This document shows positions 47,073 to 54,784 of a stretch of DNA of 64,000 nt, piece after piece; the stretch's first letter is position 1; every line of letters starts with the position of its first letter. The notes beneath the pieces are model-generated. The model was given only the letters and a program-made list of their open reading frames with translations, did no database searches and was not told the DNA's origin. Origin of the DNA: Saccharopolyspora_D taberi (GTDB lineage: Bacteria; Actinomycetota; Actinomycetes; Mycobacteriales; Pseudonocardiaceae). The stretch is taken from contig NZ_BAAAUX010000014.1 in assembly GCF_039534165.1 (NCBI RefSeq), positions 62,001 to 126,000 of the forward strand. Reading direction: 5' to 3'. A program made the translations under genes and the position numbers.

Positions 47073-47642
47073 ATGACGATCGCGTTCGCCGCCGTGGTGC
47101 TGGCAGGGGGAGCGGCCCGCAGGCTCGGCGGGGTGGACAAGCTGCGGCTGCCGGTGGGCGACCGCTCGCTGCTGGAACGGACCCTGGACGCGGTGGCCGG
47201 AGCCGATCCGGTCGTGGTCGTCGGTCCCCGCCGGGAGGTCGCGCACCGGGTCGCGTGGACCCGCGAAGACCCTCCGGGCGGCGGTCCGCTGGCGGGCCTG
47301 AGCGCGGGTCTGGCGGCGCTGTCCGCCGACGTCGAGCTGGTCGCGGTGCTGGCCGCCGACCATCCGCATCTGACACCGGGCACGGTGTCGCGCCTGCTCG
47401 CCGCGGTCGGCCCGGCGCAGGGGGCGGTGCTGGTCGATGCGGACGGCGTGCCGCAGTGGCTGGTGGGGGTGTGGCGGGGGCAGGCGCTGCGCGCGGCGAT
47501 GCCCGCTGACGTGCGCGACCGCTCGGTGCGCGGGGTGCTGGGCGCGCTCGCGCCGGTGCAGCTGCCCGCGGTCGGCGCCGAGGCGTCCGATGTGGACACC
47601 CCGGACGACCTCCGCCGCTCGCGGGGCCAGTTCTCGGGTTGA
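47073..47642 (+). CDS. mobA: Molybdenum cofactor guanylyltransferase MobA-like
   Basis: A 189-residue nucleotidyltransferase. VVLAGGAARRLGGVDKLRLP is the GTP-binding signature (residues 8-27), VAVLAADHPHL carries the metal-binding aspartate and WLVGVW is a later motif. It joins GMP to molybdopterin, giving the MGD cofactor needed by the nitrate reductase encoded about 4 kb away on the other strand. It stands alone and ends in a hairpin. Confidence 0.85.
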   Translation: MTIAFAAVVLAGGAARRLGGVDKLRLPVGDRSLLERTLDAVAGADPVVVVGPRREVAHRVAWTREDPPGGGPLAGLSAGLAALSADVELVAVLAADHPHLTPGTVSRLLAAVGPAQGAVLVDADGVPQWLVGVWRGQALRAAMPADVRDRSVRGVLGALAPVQLPAVGAEASDVDTPDDLRRSRGQFSG

Positions 47643-47655
47643 CCTTGATGCTCTG

Positions 47656-47679
47656 GCGACGACGGATTCCCATCGTCGC
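47656..47679 (+). terminator. Hairpin terminator candidate after mobA
   Basis: A 10-bp stem with one G-T pair (47656-47665 with 47670-47679) and loop ATTC begins 13 bases after the mobA stop. Confidence 0.5.
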
Positions 47680-48008
47680 GCTGGACCGTGCTCGGGCTGA
47701 ATGAGCCGCGGTCGGCCATCGTCGCAGCCAGGAACCTCTTGCCCGCGTCCGCCGATTCGGCGTTTGCAGTCCCTATCACTTCAGTGTCGAATGAAATCAA
47801 CGTTCGCCGTCAAGCCACGGAACACCGCCCCGAGCAGGAACCGCGCCTTCTTCACAGCGGTCACACCGGTGGTGCGATTGGGTGGACGCGGGCTGTTTCG
47901 CCCCCGCGCGTTCGTGCCGCGTGGGCGTGTCAGGATCTTGGGCGGCCGGGACCGGCCGGACGAACGTGCTCGGGCGGATGTCGCGGGCGAGAACAGGAGG
48001 CGGCGGAA
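47680..48008 (+). other. Intergenic leader of the moxR operon
   Basis: About 330 bases without a supported gene. GC falls noticeably around 47760-47850, as expected for a promoter region, but no clear box pair stands out. The last bases hold AGGAGG, the ribosome site of moxR. Confidence 0.45.
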
Positions 48009-49103
48009 GTGACCGAGGCCGGGAATGGTGAAGGCGGGACCGCGGGGCAGGTGACCACCCCCGCGCGGGACGCCCAGCTGCTGGAGCGCACCGTCTTCGA
48101 GGTCAAGCGGGTGATCGTCGGCCAGGACCGGCTCGTCGAGCGCGTTCTGACCGGGCTGCTGGCCAAGGGCCACATCCTGCTCGAAGGCGTGCCCGGCGTG
48201 GCCAAGACGCTGGCCGTGGAGACCTTCGCCAAGGTCGTCGGGGGCTCCTTCTCGCGCCTGCAGTTCACCCCCGACCTGGTGCCCGCCGACATCCTCGGCA
48301 CCCGGATCTACCGGCAGGGCAGCGAGCGGTTCGACGTCGAGCTCGGCCCGGTGCTGGCCAACTTCGTGCTCGCCGACGAGATCAACCGGGCCCCGGCCAA
48401 GGTGCAGTCCGCGCTGCTGGAGGTGATGGCCGAGCGGCACGTCTCCATCGGCGGCGAGAGCTTCCCGATGCCCAGCCCGTTCCTGGTGCTGGCCACCCAG
48501 AACCCGATCGAGAACGAGGGCGTCTACCCGCTGCCGGAGGCCCAGCGCGACCGGTTCCTGTTCAAGCTCGAGGTCGAGTACCCCTCGGCCGAGGAGGAGC
48601 GGGAGATCGTCTACCGGATGGGCGTGGCCTCGCCGGAGCCCAACCCGGTGCTGGACCCCGACGAGCTGACCCGGCTGCAGGGCGTCGCCTCGAAGGTCTT
48701 CGTGCACCACGCGCTGGTCGACTACGTCGTCCGGCTGGTGCTGGCGACCCGGCTGCCGAACGACCACGGGCTCTCCGACATCGCGGGCTGGGTCTCCTAC
48801 GGCGCCTCGCCCCGGGCGAGCCTGGGCATCGTCGCGGCCGCCCGCGCGCTGGCGCTGGTGCGCGGGCGCGACTACGTGCTGCCGCAGGACGTGGTCGACG
48901 TGGTCCCGGACGTGCTGCGGCACCGGCTGGTGCTGTCCTACGACGCGCTGGCCGACGGCGTGCCGGTGGACCACATCGTCAACCGCGTCCTGCAGACGGT
49001 TCCGCTGCCGCAGGTCTCGGCGCGACCGCAGGCCGCCCCGCACGCTCCCGCCCAGCCGGCGGGCTATGGCCAGCCGCCGCTCGGGCCGACCCAGCACCAG
49101 TGA
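48009..49103 (+). CDS. moxR: MoxR-family AAA+ ATPase
   Basis: A 364-residue MoxR AAA+ chaperone-like ATPase. Walker A is LEGVPGVAKT near residue 61, Walker B FVLADEINRAP, and ATQNPIENEGVYPLPEAQRDR is the sensor and arginine-finger region. The last 25 residues are Pro/Gln-rich. The GTG at 48009 has AGGAGG eight bases upstream; the longer open frame upstream is intergenic. MoxR proteins act with the DUF58 and VWA proteins encoded next, thought to help insert cofactors or mature partner proteins. This order matches Rv1479-Rv1481. Confidence 0.93.
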   Translation: MTEAGNGEGGTAGQVTTPARDAQLLERTVFEVKRVIVGQDRLVERVLTGLLAKGHILLEGVPGVAKTLAVETFAKVVGGSFSRLQFTPDLVPADILGTRIYRQGSERFDVELGPVLANFVLADEINRAPAKVQSALLEVMAERHVSIGGESFPMPSPFLVLATQNPIENEGVYPLPEAQRDRFLFKLEVEYPSAEEEREIVYRMGVASPEPNPVLDPDELTRLQGVASKVFVHHALVDYVVRLVLATRLPNDHGLSDIAGWVSYGASPRASLGIVAAARALALVRGRDYVLPQDVVDVVPDVLRHRLVLSYDALADGVPVDHIVNRVLQTVPLPQVSARPQAAPHAPAQPAGYGQPPLGPTQHQ

Positions 49104-49117
49104 GGAATGAGGCAGCC

Positions 49118-50056
49118 GTGTCCTCGGCAGCACCCCGACCGTCCTGGGCACCGCCCGCGCTGGACAGCGGCCGGTTGCAGGCGGCGCTGAAGTCGCTGGA
49201 GCTGACCGTGCGGGGCAGGCTCGACGGCCTGTTGCAGGGCAACCACCTCGGCCTGGTCCCCGGCCCCGGTTCCGAGCCGGGGGAGGCCCGGATCTACCAG
49301 CCCGGCGACGACGTCCGCCGGATGGACTGGGCGGTCACGGCCCGCACCAGCGAGCCGCACATCCGCCAGACCGTCGCCGACCGCGAGCTGGAGACGTGGG
49401 TGGCGATGGACCTGTCGCCGAGCCTCGACTTCGGGTCGGGCCCGTGCGTCAAGCGGGAGATGGCGATCGCCGGGCTCGCGGCGGTCACGCACCTGACCAG
49501 CGGCGGCGGCAACCGGATCGGCGCCGTGGTCGACAACGGCCACGACGTGCTGCGGCTGCCCGCGCGAAGCGGACCCGCCCACGCGCGGGCGCTGCTGAAG
49601 CGGGTCGCGGAGGCCCCGCGAGCCGAGGAGGGGACCCGCGGTGACCTGGCGCGCGTGCTGGAGTCGCTGCGGCGCCCGCCGCGCAGGCGCGGGCTGGCCG
49701 TGGTGATCTCGGACTTCCTGGGCGCGATGGACTGGCAGCGCGCCCTCCGCGGGCTGGGGGCCCGCCACTCGCTGCTGGCGATCGAGGTCGTCGATCCGCG
49801 CGACGTGGAACTCCCCGACGTCGGCACGGTGCTGCTGGCGGACCCGGAGACGGGCAAGCAACGAGAGGTGCAGACGACACCGGTGCTGCGCAAGGAGTTC
49901 TCCGCCGCCGCGGCGGGCCACCGCGACGAGGTCGCGGCGGCGCTGCGGCGCGCGGGGTGCGCGCACCTGGTGCTGCGAACTGACTCGGACTGGATCGCCG
50001 ACGTGGTGCGGTTCGTCGTGGCGCGCAAGCGAGGCTGGTCCGGGGGAACGGCGTGA
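49118..50056 (+). CDS. DUF58 protein of the MoxR cluster
   Basis: A 312-residue DUF58 protein, a degenerate von Willebrand A-like fold. GEARIYQPGDDVRRMDWAVT is the signature and ETWVAMDLSPSLDFG the altered metal site. The GTG at 49118 follows GAGG; a GTG at 49100 overlapping the moxR stop is possible. Its stop overlaps the start of the VWA gene. It is expected to partner MoxR at the membrane. Confidence 0.88.
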   Translation: MSSAAPRPSWAPPALDSGRLQAALKSLELTVRGRLDGLLQGNHLGLVPGPGSEPGEARIYQPGDDVRRMDWAVTARTSEPHIRQTVADRELETWVAMDLSPSLDFGSGPCVKREMAIAGLAAVTHLTSGGGNRIGAVVDNGHDVLRLPARSGPAHARALLKRVAEAPRAEEGTRGDLARVLESLRRPPRRRGLAVVISDFLGAMDWQRALRGLGARHSLLAIEVVDPRDVELPDVGTVLLADPETGKQREVQTTPVLRKEFSAAAAGHRDEVAAALRRAGCAHLVLRTDSDWIADVVRFVVARKRGWSGGTA

Positions 50057-51039
50057 TGTTGAGTTTGACGGGTTTCACCGCACCGCTGTGGTTCGGCCTG
50101 CTGCTGGTCGTCCTCGCGCTGGTCGCCGGTTACGTCTGGGCGCAGCGGCGGCGGAGCCGGGACGCGGTGCGGTTCAGCAACCTGGAGGTGCTGGACCGGG
50201 TCGCGCGGCGCAGCCAGGGCTGGTCCAAGCACGTGCCCGCGGCGCTGCTCGGGGTCGCGCTGATCCTGCTGACGGTGGCGCTGTCCGGGCCGACCGCCGA
50301 GCAGCGGATCCCGCGCAACCGGGCGACGGTGATGCTCACCGTCGACGTGTCGCTGTCGATGAAGGCCACCGACGTCGAGCCGAACCGGCTGGAGGCGGCC
50401 AAGGTGGCGGCCAAGGAGTTCGCCGACCAGCTCACCCCGGGCATCAACCTCGGGCTGGTCTCGTTCGCCGGGACCGCGACCGTGCTGGTGATGCCCACGA
50501 CCGACCGGACCAGCGTCAAGCAGGCGATCGACAACCTGAAGCTGTCCGAGGCGACCGCGACCGGGGACGGCATCAACGCGTCGATGTCGGCGATCGACTC
50601 GTTCGGCAAGATGGTCGGCGGCCCCTCGGGCGCGCCGCCTGCCCGGATCGTGCTGATGGCCGACGGCGGGCAGACGATCCCGCGCGAGCTGGACGCGCCG
50701 CGCGGCGCCTACACCAAGGCGCAGGAGGCGAAGAAGGCCAACATCCCGATCTCGACGATCTCGTTCGGCACCAGGCACGGCACCATCGAGATCGAGGGCG
50801 AGCAGGAGCTGGTCGAGGTCGACGACGAGGCGATGCAGGAGATCGCGCGGCTGTCCGGCGGCGAGTTCCACAAGGCCGCCAGCGCCGAGCAGCTGCGGGA
50901 GGTCTACGCGACGCTGGGCGAGCAGATCGGCTACGAGATCAAGCACACAGATGCGTCCAAGCCCTGGCTGGTGCTGGGTACGCTCGCCGCGATCGTGGCC
51001 TCCGGGGCAGGGCTGTTCCTGGGGCGCCGTCTGCCCTGA
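50056..51039 (+). CDS. VWA-domain membrane protein of the MoxR cluster
   Basis: A 327-residue protein with an N-terminal membrane anchor pair (LWFGLLLVVLALVAGYVW and ALLGVALILLTVALSG), a von Willebrand A domain whose MIDAS metal site is TVDVSLSMKATD near residue 96, and a C-terminal span LVLGTLAAIVASGAGLFLG. It is homologous to Rv1481 and BatA-like proteins. The start ATG overlaps the DUF58 stop. With MoxR it may form a membrane quality-control or maturation complex. Confidence 0.9.
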   Translation: MLSLTGFTAPLWFGLLLVVLALVAGYVWAQRRRSRDAVRFSNLEVLDRVARRSQGWSKHVPAALLGVALILLTVALSGPTAEQRIPRNRATVMLTVDVSLSMKATDVEPNRLEAAKVAAKEFADQLTPGINLGLVSFAGTATVLVMPTTDRTSVKQAIDNLKLSEATATGDGINASMSAIDSFGKMVGGPSGAPPARIVLMADGGQTIPRELDAPRGAYTKAQEAKKANIPISTISFGTRHGTIEIEGEQELVEVDDEAMQEIARLSGGEFHKAASAEQLREVYATLGEQIGYEIKHTDASKPWLVLGTLAAIVASGAGLFLGRRLP

Positions 51040-51058
51040 CATCCGGGAGTGGTCGACC

Positions 51059-51649
51059 GTGCGCGGTTCTGCGAGCACCGTGGAGTTCCTGCGGGAGTTC
51101 GTGAAGTCTCCGACGACGACGGCCGCGGTCGGCCCGAGCTCGCGGTTCCTGGCGGCCCAGATGGTGGCGCCGGTCCCCGGCCGGGGTGAGCCGGTGGTGG
51201 TCGAGCTGGGGCCGGGCACGGGGTCGTTCACCGAGGCGATCCAGCGGCGGCTCGGCGGGCGGGGCAGGCACCTCGCGCTGGAGCTCAACCCGCGCTGGGC
51301 CGAGACGTTGCGGGAGCGGTTCCCGCGGGTCGAGACCGTGTGCGCGAACGCCAGGGAGCTGCCCGCGCTGCTGGCGGAGCGGGGTCTGCGGGCCGACGTG
51401 GTGGTCAGCGGGCTGCCGTGGGCGGCGCACGCGCCGGTCGACGGGGTGCCGCTGGTGCGGCTGATCGCGGACTCGCTGACCGAGGACGGCGCGTTCACGC
51501 AGTTCGCCTACACCTGGACACGGTGGGCGCCGCCCGCGCGGCGGCAGTACCGGGACCTGCTGGCGACCTTCGACGAGACGGTGATCAGCCGGACGGTGTG
51601 GCGCAACGTGCCGCCCGCGCTGGTGTACCTGGCGCGCCGCCCCCGCTGA
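51059..51649 (+). CDS. SAM-dependent methyltransferase, PmtA/KsgA-like
   Basis: A 196-residue methyltransferase. VVVELGPGTGSFTEAIQRR binds SAM and DVVVSGLPWA is the motif IV region, as in phospholipid N-methyltransferases and rRNA adenine dimethylases. FLREFVKSPTTTAAVGPSSR at the start is typical of the PmtA-like group. The GTG at 51059 lies 19 bases after the VWA stop with GGGAG upstream, so it may belong to the moxR operon. The substrate cannot be decided from sequence. Confidence 0.8.
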   Translation: MRGSASTVEFLREFVKSPTTTAAVGPSSRFLAAQMVAPVPGRGEPVVVELGPGTGSFTEAIQRRLGGRGRHLALELNPRWAETLRERFPRVETVCANARELPALLAERGLRADVVVSGLPWAAHAPVDGVPLVRLIADSLTEDGAFTQFAYTWTRWAPPARRQYRDLLATFDETVISRTVWRNVPPALVYLARRPR

Positions 51650-51654
51650 ACCGC

Positions 51655-52008
51655 TCAGTACCGCACGCGGAAACCGCCGACGAAGGTGATCCGGTTGCCG
51701 TCCGGGTCGCTGGTGGTCGACAACCGGACGCCCTTGTTCGCCTGCTGAACCTCGCCCGGTTCGAGGCCGCGTCCGGCGAGGTCGGCGACGTGGGCGTCGA
51801 GGTCGTCCACCGCGAAGTTGAGCATCGTGCCGCCCGCCCGGTCCGGGTCGTGGAAGACCTGGACCCAGCCGGTGCCGGTGACCTGCCACTCGACCAGGCC
51901 GGGCATCGGGTTGTTGTCGGCGGGCCGGCCGAACAGGCGCTCGTACCAGGCGTCGGCGGCGTCGATGTCGGACACCGGGACGACGGCGAGGACGTGCTCC
52001 ACGGACAT
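51655..52008 (-). CDS. VOC-family (glyoxalase-like) protein
   Basis: A 117-residue vicinal-oxygen-chelate protein made of one pair of beta-alpha-beta-beta-beta modules. VLAVVPVSDIDAADAWYERL begins the first module and TTSDPDGNRITFVGGF ends the second. Members bind a metal and act as glyoxalases, dioxygenases or resistance proteins; nothing here narrows this. It converges on the methyltransferase gene with a five-base gap. Confidence 0.83.
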   Translation of the reverse strand: MSVEHVLAVVPVSDIDAADAWYERLFGRPADNNPMPGLVEWQVTGTGWVQVFHDPDRAGGTMLNFAVDDLDAHVADLAGRGLEPGEVQQANKGVRLSTTSDPDGNRITFVGGFRVRY

Positions 52009-52085
52009 GGTGACCTCCTTGTCGCTGGTCTTCGGCCATCCTCACCGTGCTGCCGTGCGGGCGTGGTCGGAGTTACCTTCCTGGA

Positions 52086-52811
52086 ATGTCCGACGACGCG
52101 GTGGTGGTGGGTCTGCGCGAGGTTCCGCTGCTCATCGAGCTCGGGACCGCTCTGGTGCTGTCGAGCCTGATCGGCCTGGAGCGCGAGGTCCGGGCCAAGA
52201 GCGCGGGCCTGCGGACGCACACGCTGGTCGGGGTGGGCGCGGCGCTGTTCATGCTGGTGTCGAAGTACGCGTTCGGGGACATGCTCGCGTTCGACCGGGT
52301 GGCGCTGGACCCGTCGCGGGTGGCGGCGCAGATCGTGTCGGGGATCGGGTTCATCGGTGGTGGCCTGATCTTCGTGCGGCGGGACGCGGTGCGCGGGCTG
52401 ACCACGGCGGCCACGGTCTGGGTGGTGGCCGCGGTCGGGATGGCCTGCGGGGGCGGGCTGGTGGTGCTGGCCGCGGCGACGACCGCGGTGCACTTCCTGG
52501 TGGTGCTGGGCTACCCGCGGTTGCTGCGGCTGATGCGGAAGTCGTTGCGGGAACCGCAGGTCCTGCGGATCGGTTACCTCGACGGGTACGGCGTGCTGCG
52601 CAGCGTGCTGACGCTGTGCACGAGCCGGGGCTGGGCGGTGCTGGACCTGGAGGTGGAGCGCGAGGACAGCGACGACCAGGGCCAGCGGGTGGCCGTCGTG
52701 GCGATCCGGGTCAGCGGGAAGGAGCCGGTGACCTCGCTGGTCTCCGAAGTCGCAGCGTTGCCGGGGGTGCTGCACACGGCGGTCGGGGAGTCGGTGGAGC
52801 CCGGGTTCTGA
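52086..52811 (+). CDS. MgtC/SapB-family membrane protein
   Basis: A 241-residue protein with four to five membrane spans in the first 150 residues and a C-terminal ACT-like domain. SSLIGLEREVRAKSAGLRTH and IVSGIGFIGGGLIF are MgtC signatures; RGLTTAATVWVVAAVGMACG follows. MgtC proteins are linked to low-magnesium adaptation and, in pathogens, to control of the F1Fo ATPase. The ATG at 52086 lacks a strong ribosome site. It is divergent from the VOC gene. Confidence 0.87.
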   Translation: MSDDAVVVGLREVPLLIELGTALVLSSLIGLEREVRAKSAGLRTHTLVGVGAALFMLVSKYAFGDMLAFDRVALDPSRVAAQIVSGIGFIGGGLIFVRRDAVRGLTTAATVWVVAAVGMACGGGLVVLAAATTAVHFLVVLGYPRLLRLMRKSLREPQVLRIGYLDGYGVLRSVLTLCTSRGWAVLDLEVEREDSDDQGQRVAVVAIRVSGKEPVTSLVSEVAALPGVLHTAVGESVEPGF

Positions 52812-52904
52812 TCGGCGCGCCGCGCACCGGGGACAGAGCCGTGTGCGGTTTCGCCCGGGCGTGCCAGTCCGCGCGGGTCGGTCGGCGCGTCGAGGGCGTG
52901 GGCC

Positions 52905-53000
52905 GGCGGGTACTACGAACAGCCGCACATGGCCGCGGAGTTCCGCGGGGTCACGCCGGGCGGGTTCGCGATCGGCCGGGTTCCCGAGCTGAGGTGCTGA
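52905..53000 (+). pseudogene. AraC-regulator C-terminal remnant
   Basis: Thirty-one codons reading GGYYEQPHMAAEFRGVTPGG and ending ELRC-stop correspond to the last helix region of an AraC-family regulator (the GYYDQPHLTREFRxLTGxTP motif). Nothing upstream matches the rest of such a gene. It overlaps the end of the TetR remnant on the other strand. Confidence 0.6.
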
Positions 53001-53172
53001 CGGTCGCCTCCAGCAGGGCGCGGACCGTGGCGCGCAGGTGGTCCTCGTCCAGTTCGCGTTCGCCGGGGCGGGTGATCGCGTCGAACATCAGGCCGTCCAG
53101 GAACGCGACGAAGTCCCGCGCCCGGTCGGCCGGGTCGGGAACGCCGGCGGCGACGAGGTCCGGCAGCGGGCG
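52951..53172 (-). pseudogene. TetR-regulator C-terminal remnant
   Basis: The minus strand encodes RPLPDLVAAGVPDPADRARD, then FVAFLDGLMFDAITRPGERE and DEDHLRATVRALLEATVS, the last 60-odd residues of a TetR ligand domain. The DNA-binding domain is missing; the break is at about 53172, exactly where a truncated monooxygenase starts on the other strand. It has no start codon of its own. Confidence 0.75.
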
Positions 53173-54057
53173 ATGCCGGAAGGCCAGGCCGGGATCCAGG
53201 ACGTCGACGGGCGCTGGCTGTCCCGTTCGGACACCGCCGAGCTGGAGCGCAGGCACGGCCAGTGGGCGATGCTGCACCGCGCCGACCTGCTCGACGTCCT
53301 GCGTTCGGCGGTCCCTGAGGACGCGCTGCACGCGGGGATCGAGGTCCGCGAGGTGCATACCGACGGCACCGTCGTGCATGCCGGCGGCGTCTCGTCGGCG
53401 GATCTCGTGGTCGGCGCCGACGGCATCCGCAGCATCACGCGCCGCACGGTGTTCCCGCACGCCCCGGCGCCCCGCTACGCCGGTTACCGCACCTGGCGGA
53501 TGATCGCCCCGCCGCGCCAGGTCCGCTCGGTCGAAACCTGGGGCAAGGGCGACAGGTTCGGCTACGCGCCGCTACCCGACGGGCGGGTCTACTGCTACGC
53601 GGTGGTCAGGGGACCGGAAGGCGCGAGCGGTGACATCCACGCGTTGCGGCGGCGGTTCGCCGACTGGCACGACCCGATCCCGGCGCTGCTGGACTCCGTC
53701 GCCGACGACGTGCTGCTGGGCCACGACAGCTACGAACTGCCCGACCTGCCCAGCTTCGTGTCGGGCAGGGTGGCGCTGCTCGGCGACGCCGCGCACGCCA
53801 TGACGCCGAACCTGGGCCAGGGCGGGTGCCAGGCGCTGGAGGACGCGGTGGTGCTCGGCGCCGCCGGCGACCTGGGCGCATACGACCGGGCTCGCAGGCC
53901 CCGGGCGCAGATGATCGTCCGGCGGTCGCGGCGGGTGGGCGTGGTCGCGCACTGGACGTCCCCGGTGGCGGTGGCGGCGCGCAACACCGCCATGCGCCTG
54001 GCTCCCGGGTCTGCGCTGATCCGGTCGATGGAGCCGGTGCTGAACTGGACACCATGA
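53173..54057 (+). pseudogene. FAD-dependent monooxygenase lacking its N-terminal FAD motif
   Basis: An open frame of 294 codons from an ATG at 53173. It matches class A flavin monooxygenases from the GRWLSRSDTAELERRHG region onward, keeps the DG motif (LVVGADGIRSITRR) and the GD motif (VALLGDAAHAMTPNLGQGGC), but lacks the first roughly 80 residues with the GxGxxG dinucleotide fold. Intact members have about 380-400 residues. Without that fold FAD binding should fail, so I call it a pseudogene although the remaining frame is undamaged, which suggests a recent event. Confidence 0.78.
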
Positions 54058-54142
54058 TCGCGCCACCGGGACGCGGACTGGTATCTCGGCCGCTGCGGCG
54101 CCTGCCGCTCATCTGTCCCGGAGCGCGCCTGTCACCGGCGGC

Positions 54143-54712
54143 TCAGGTCCGGCTGGTCAGGGCCTCGTCGGCGGCGCGCACGAACTCGGCGAGCCACGGC
54201 GGCACCTCGGCTGACTCCGCCGACGGCACGTCGACGGTCTGGATGTCGACGACGTACTGGCCGTAGCGCAGCTGGACCCACCAGCTGTCGCACGTGCCCG
54301 GCCTGCCGTGGACCTGCCCGCAGAAGTACCGCGCGGCGTCGGCCTCCGGCAGCGGCCGGGGCGGAGTGCGCTCGACGATCAGGTCGAAGTACTCGGCGCG
54401 CTCGACCGACGGATCGGAGCGGTCGTAGGCCAAGGAGGCCCACACCGGGGAGGAATGGCGCCGGATCGTCTCGTCGACCTCGACCCCGCCCGGAGCCTTC
54501 CAGGACCGGGTCGCCTCACCCGGCTCCGGTTCGGTGTAACCGGCCGTCCAGGGGCCGGGAGCTGGCGGATCGCCTGCGGCCATGAGCTCGCCCACCGGCC
54601 GGTCGACCCTGGCCTGCCAGGTCAGCGGAACCCACCACGCGGCGGCGGCCGCGCCGGCCAGCAGCACGACCGCCGCCGCGGCCACGAGGAGAAGCTTTCG
54701 AGTGCGCAGCAT
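54143..54712 (-). CDS. Membrane-anchored or secreted protein, unknown
   Basis: A 189-residue protein with a basic start and one hydrophobic segment (LLLVAAAAVVLLAGAAAAAW, residues 7-26) that is a signal anchor or signal peptide. The outer part is about 160 residues with two cysteines (RYFCGQVHG and GTCDSWWVQ) close enough for a disulfide. No family is recognised. Third-position GC is high, and the frame ends near the monooxygenase remnant. Confidence 0.68.
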   Translation of the reverse strand: MLRTRKLLLVAAAAVVLLAGAAAAAWWVPLTWQARVDRPVGELMAAGDPPAPGPWTAGYTEPEPGEATRSWKAPGGVEVDETIRRHSSPVWASLAYDRSDPSVERAEYFDLIVERTPPRPLPEADAARYFCGQVHGRPGTCDSWWVQLRYGQYVVDIQTVDVPSAESAEVPPWLAEFVRAADEALTSRT

Positions 54713-54784
54713 GGTGGTTCCACCGTGCCGAGGAGATCGCCACCGCGCCCGTGATCATGAAAGCTTCACCGGAACAGAGCAGGG

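Noticed and set aside
53173..54057. The truncated monooxygenase as a functional short enzyme
   Set aside because: The GxGxxG FAD fold at the N-terminus is absent and the upstream DNA is a fragment of another gene on the opposite strand.
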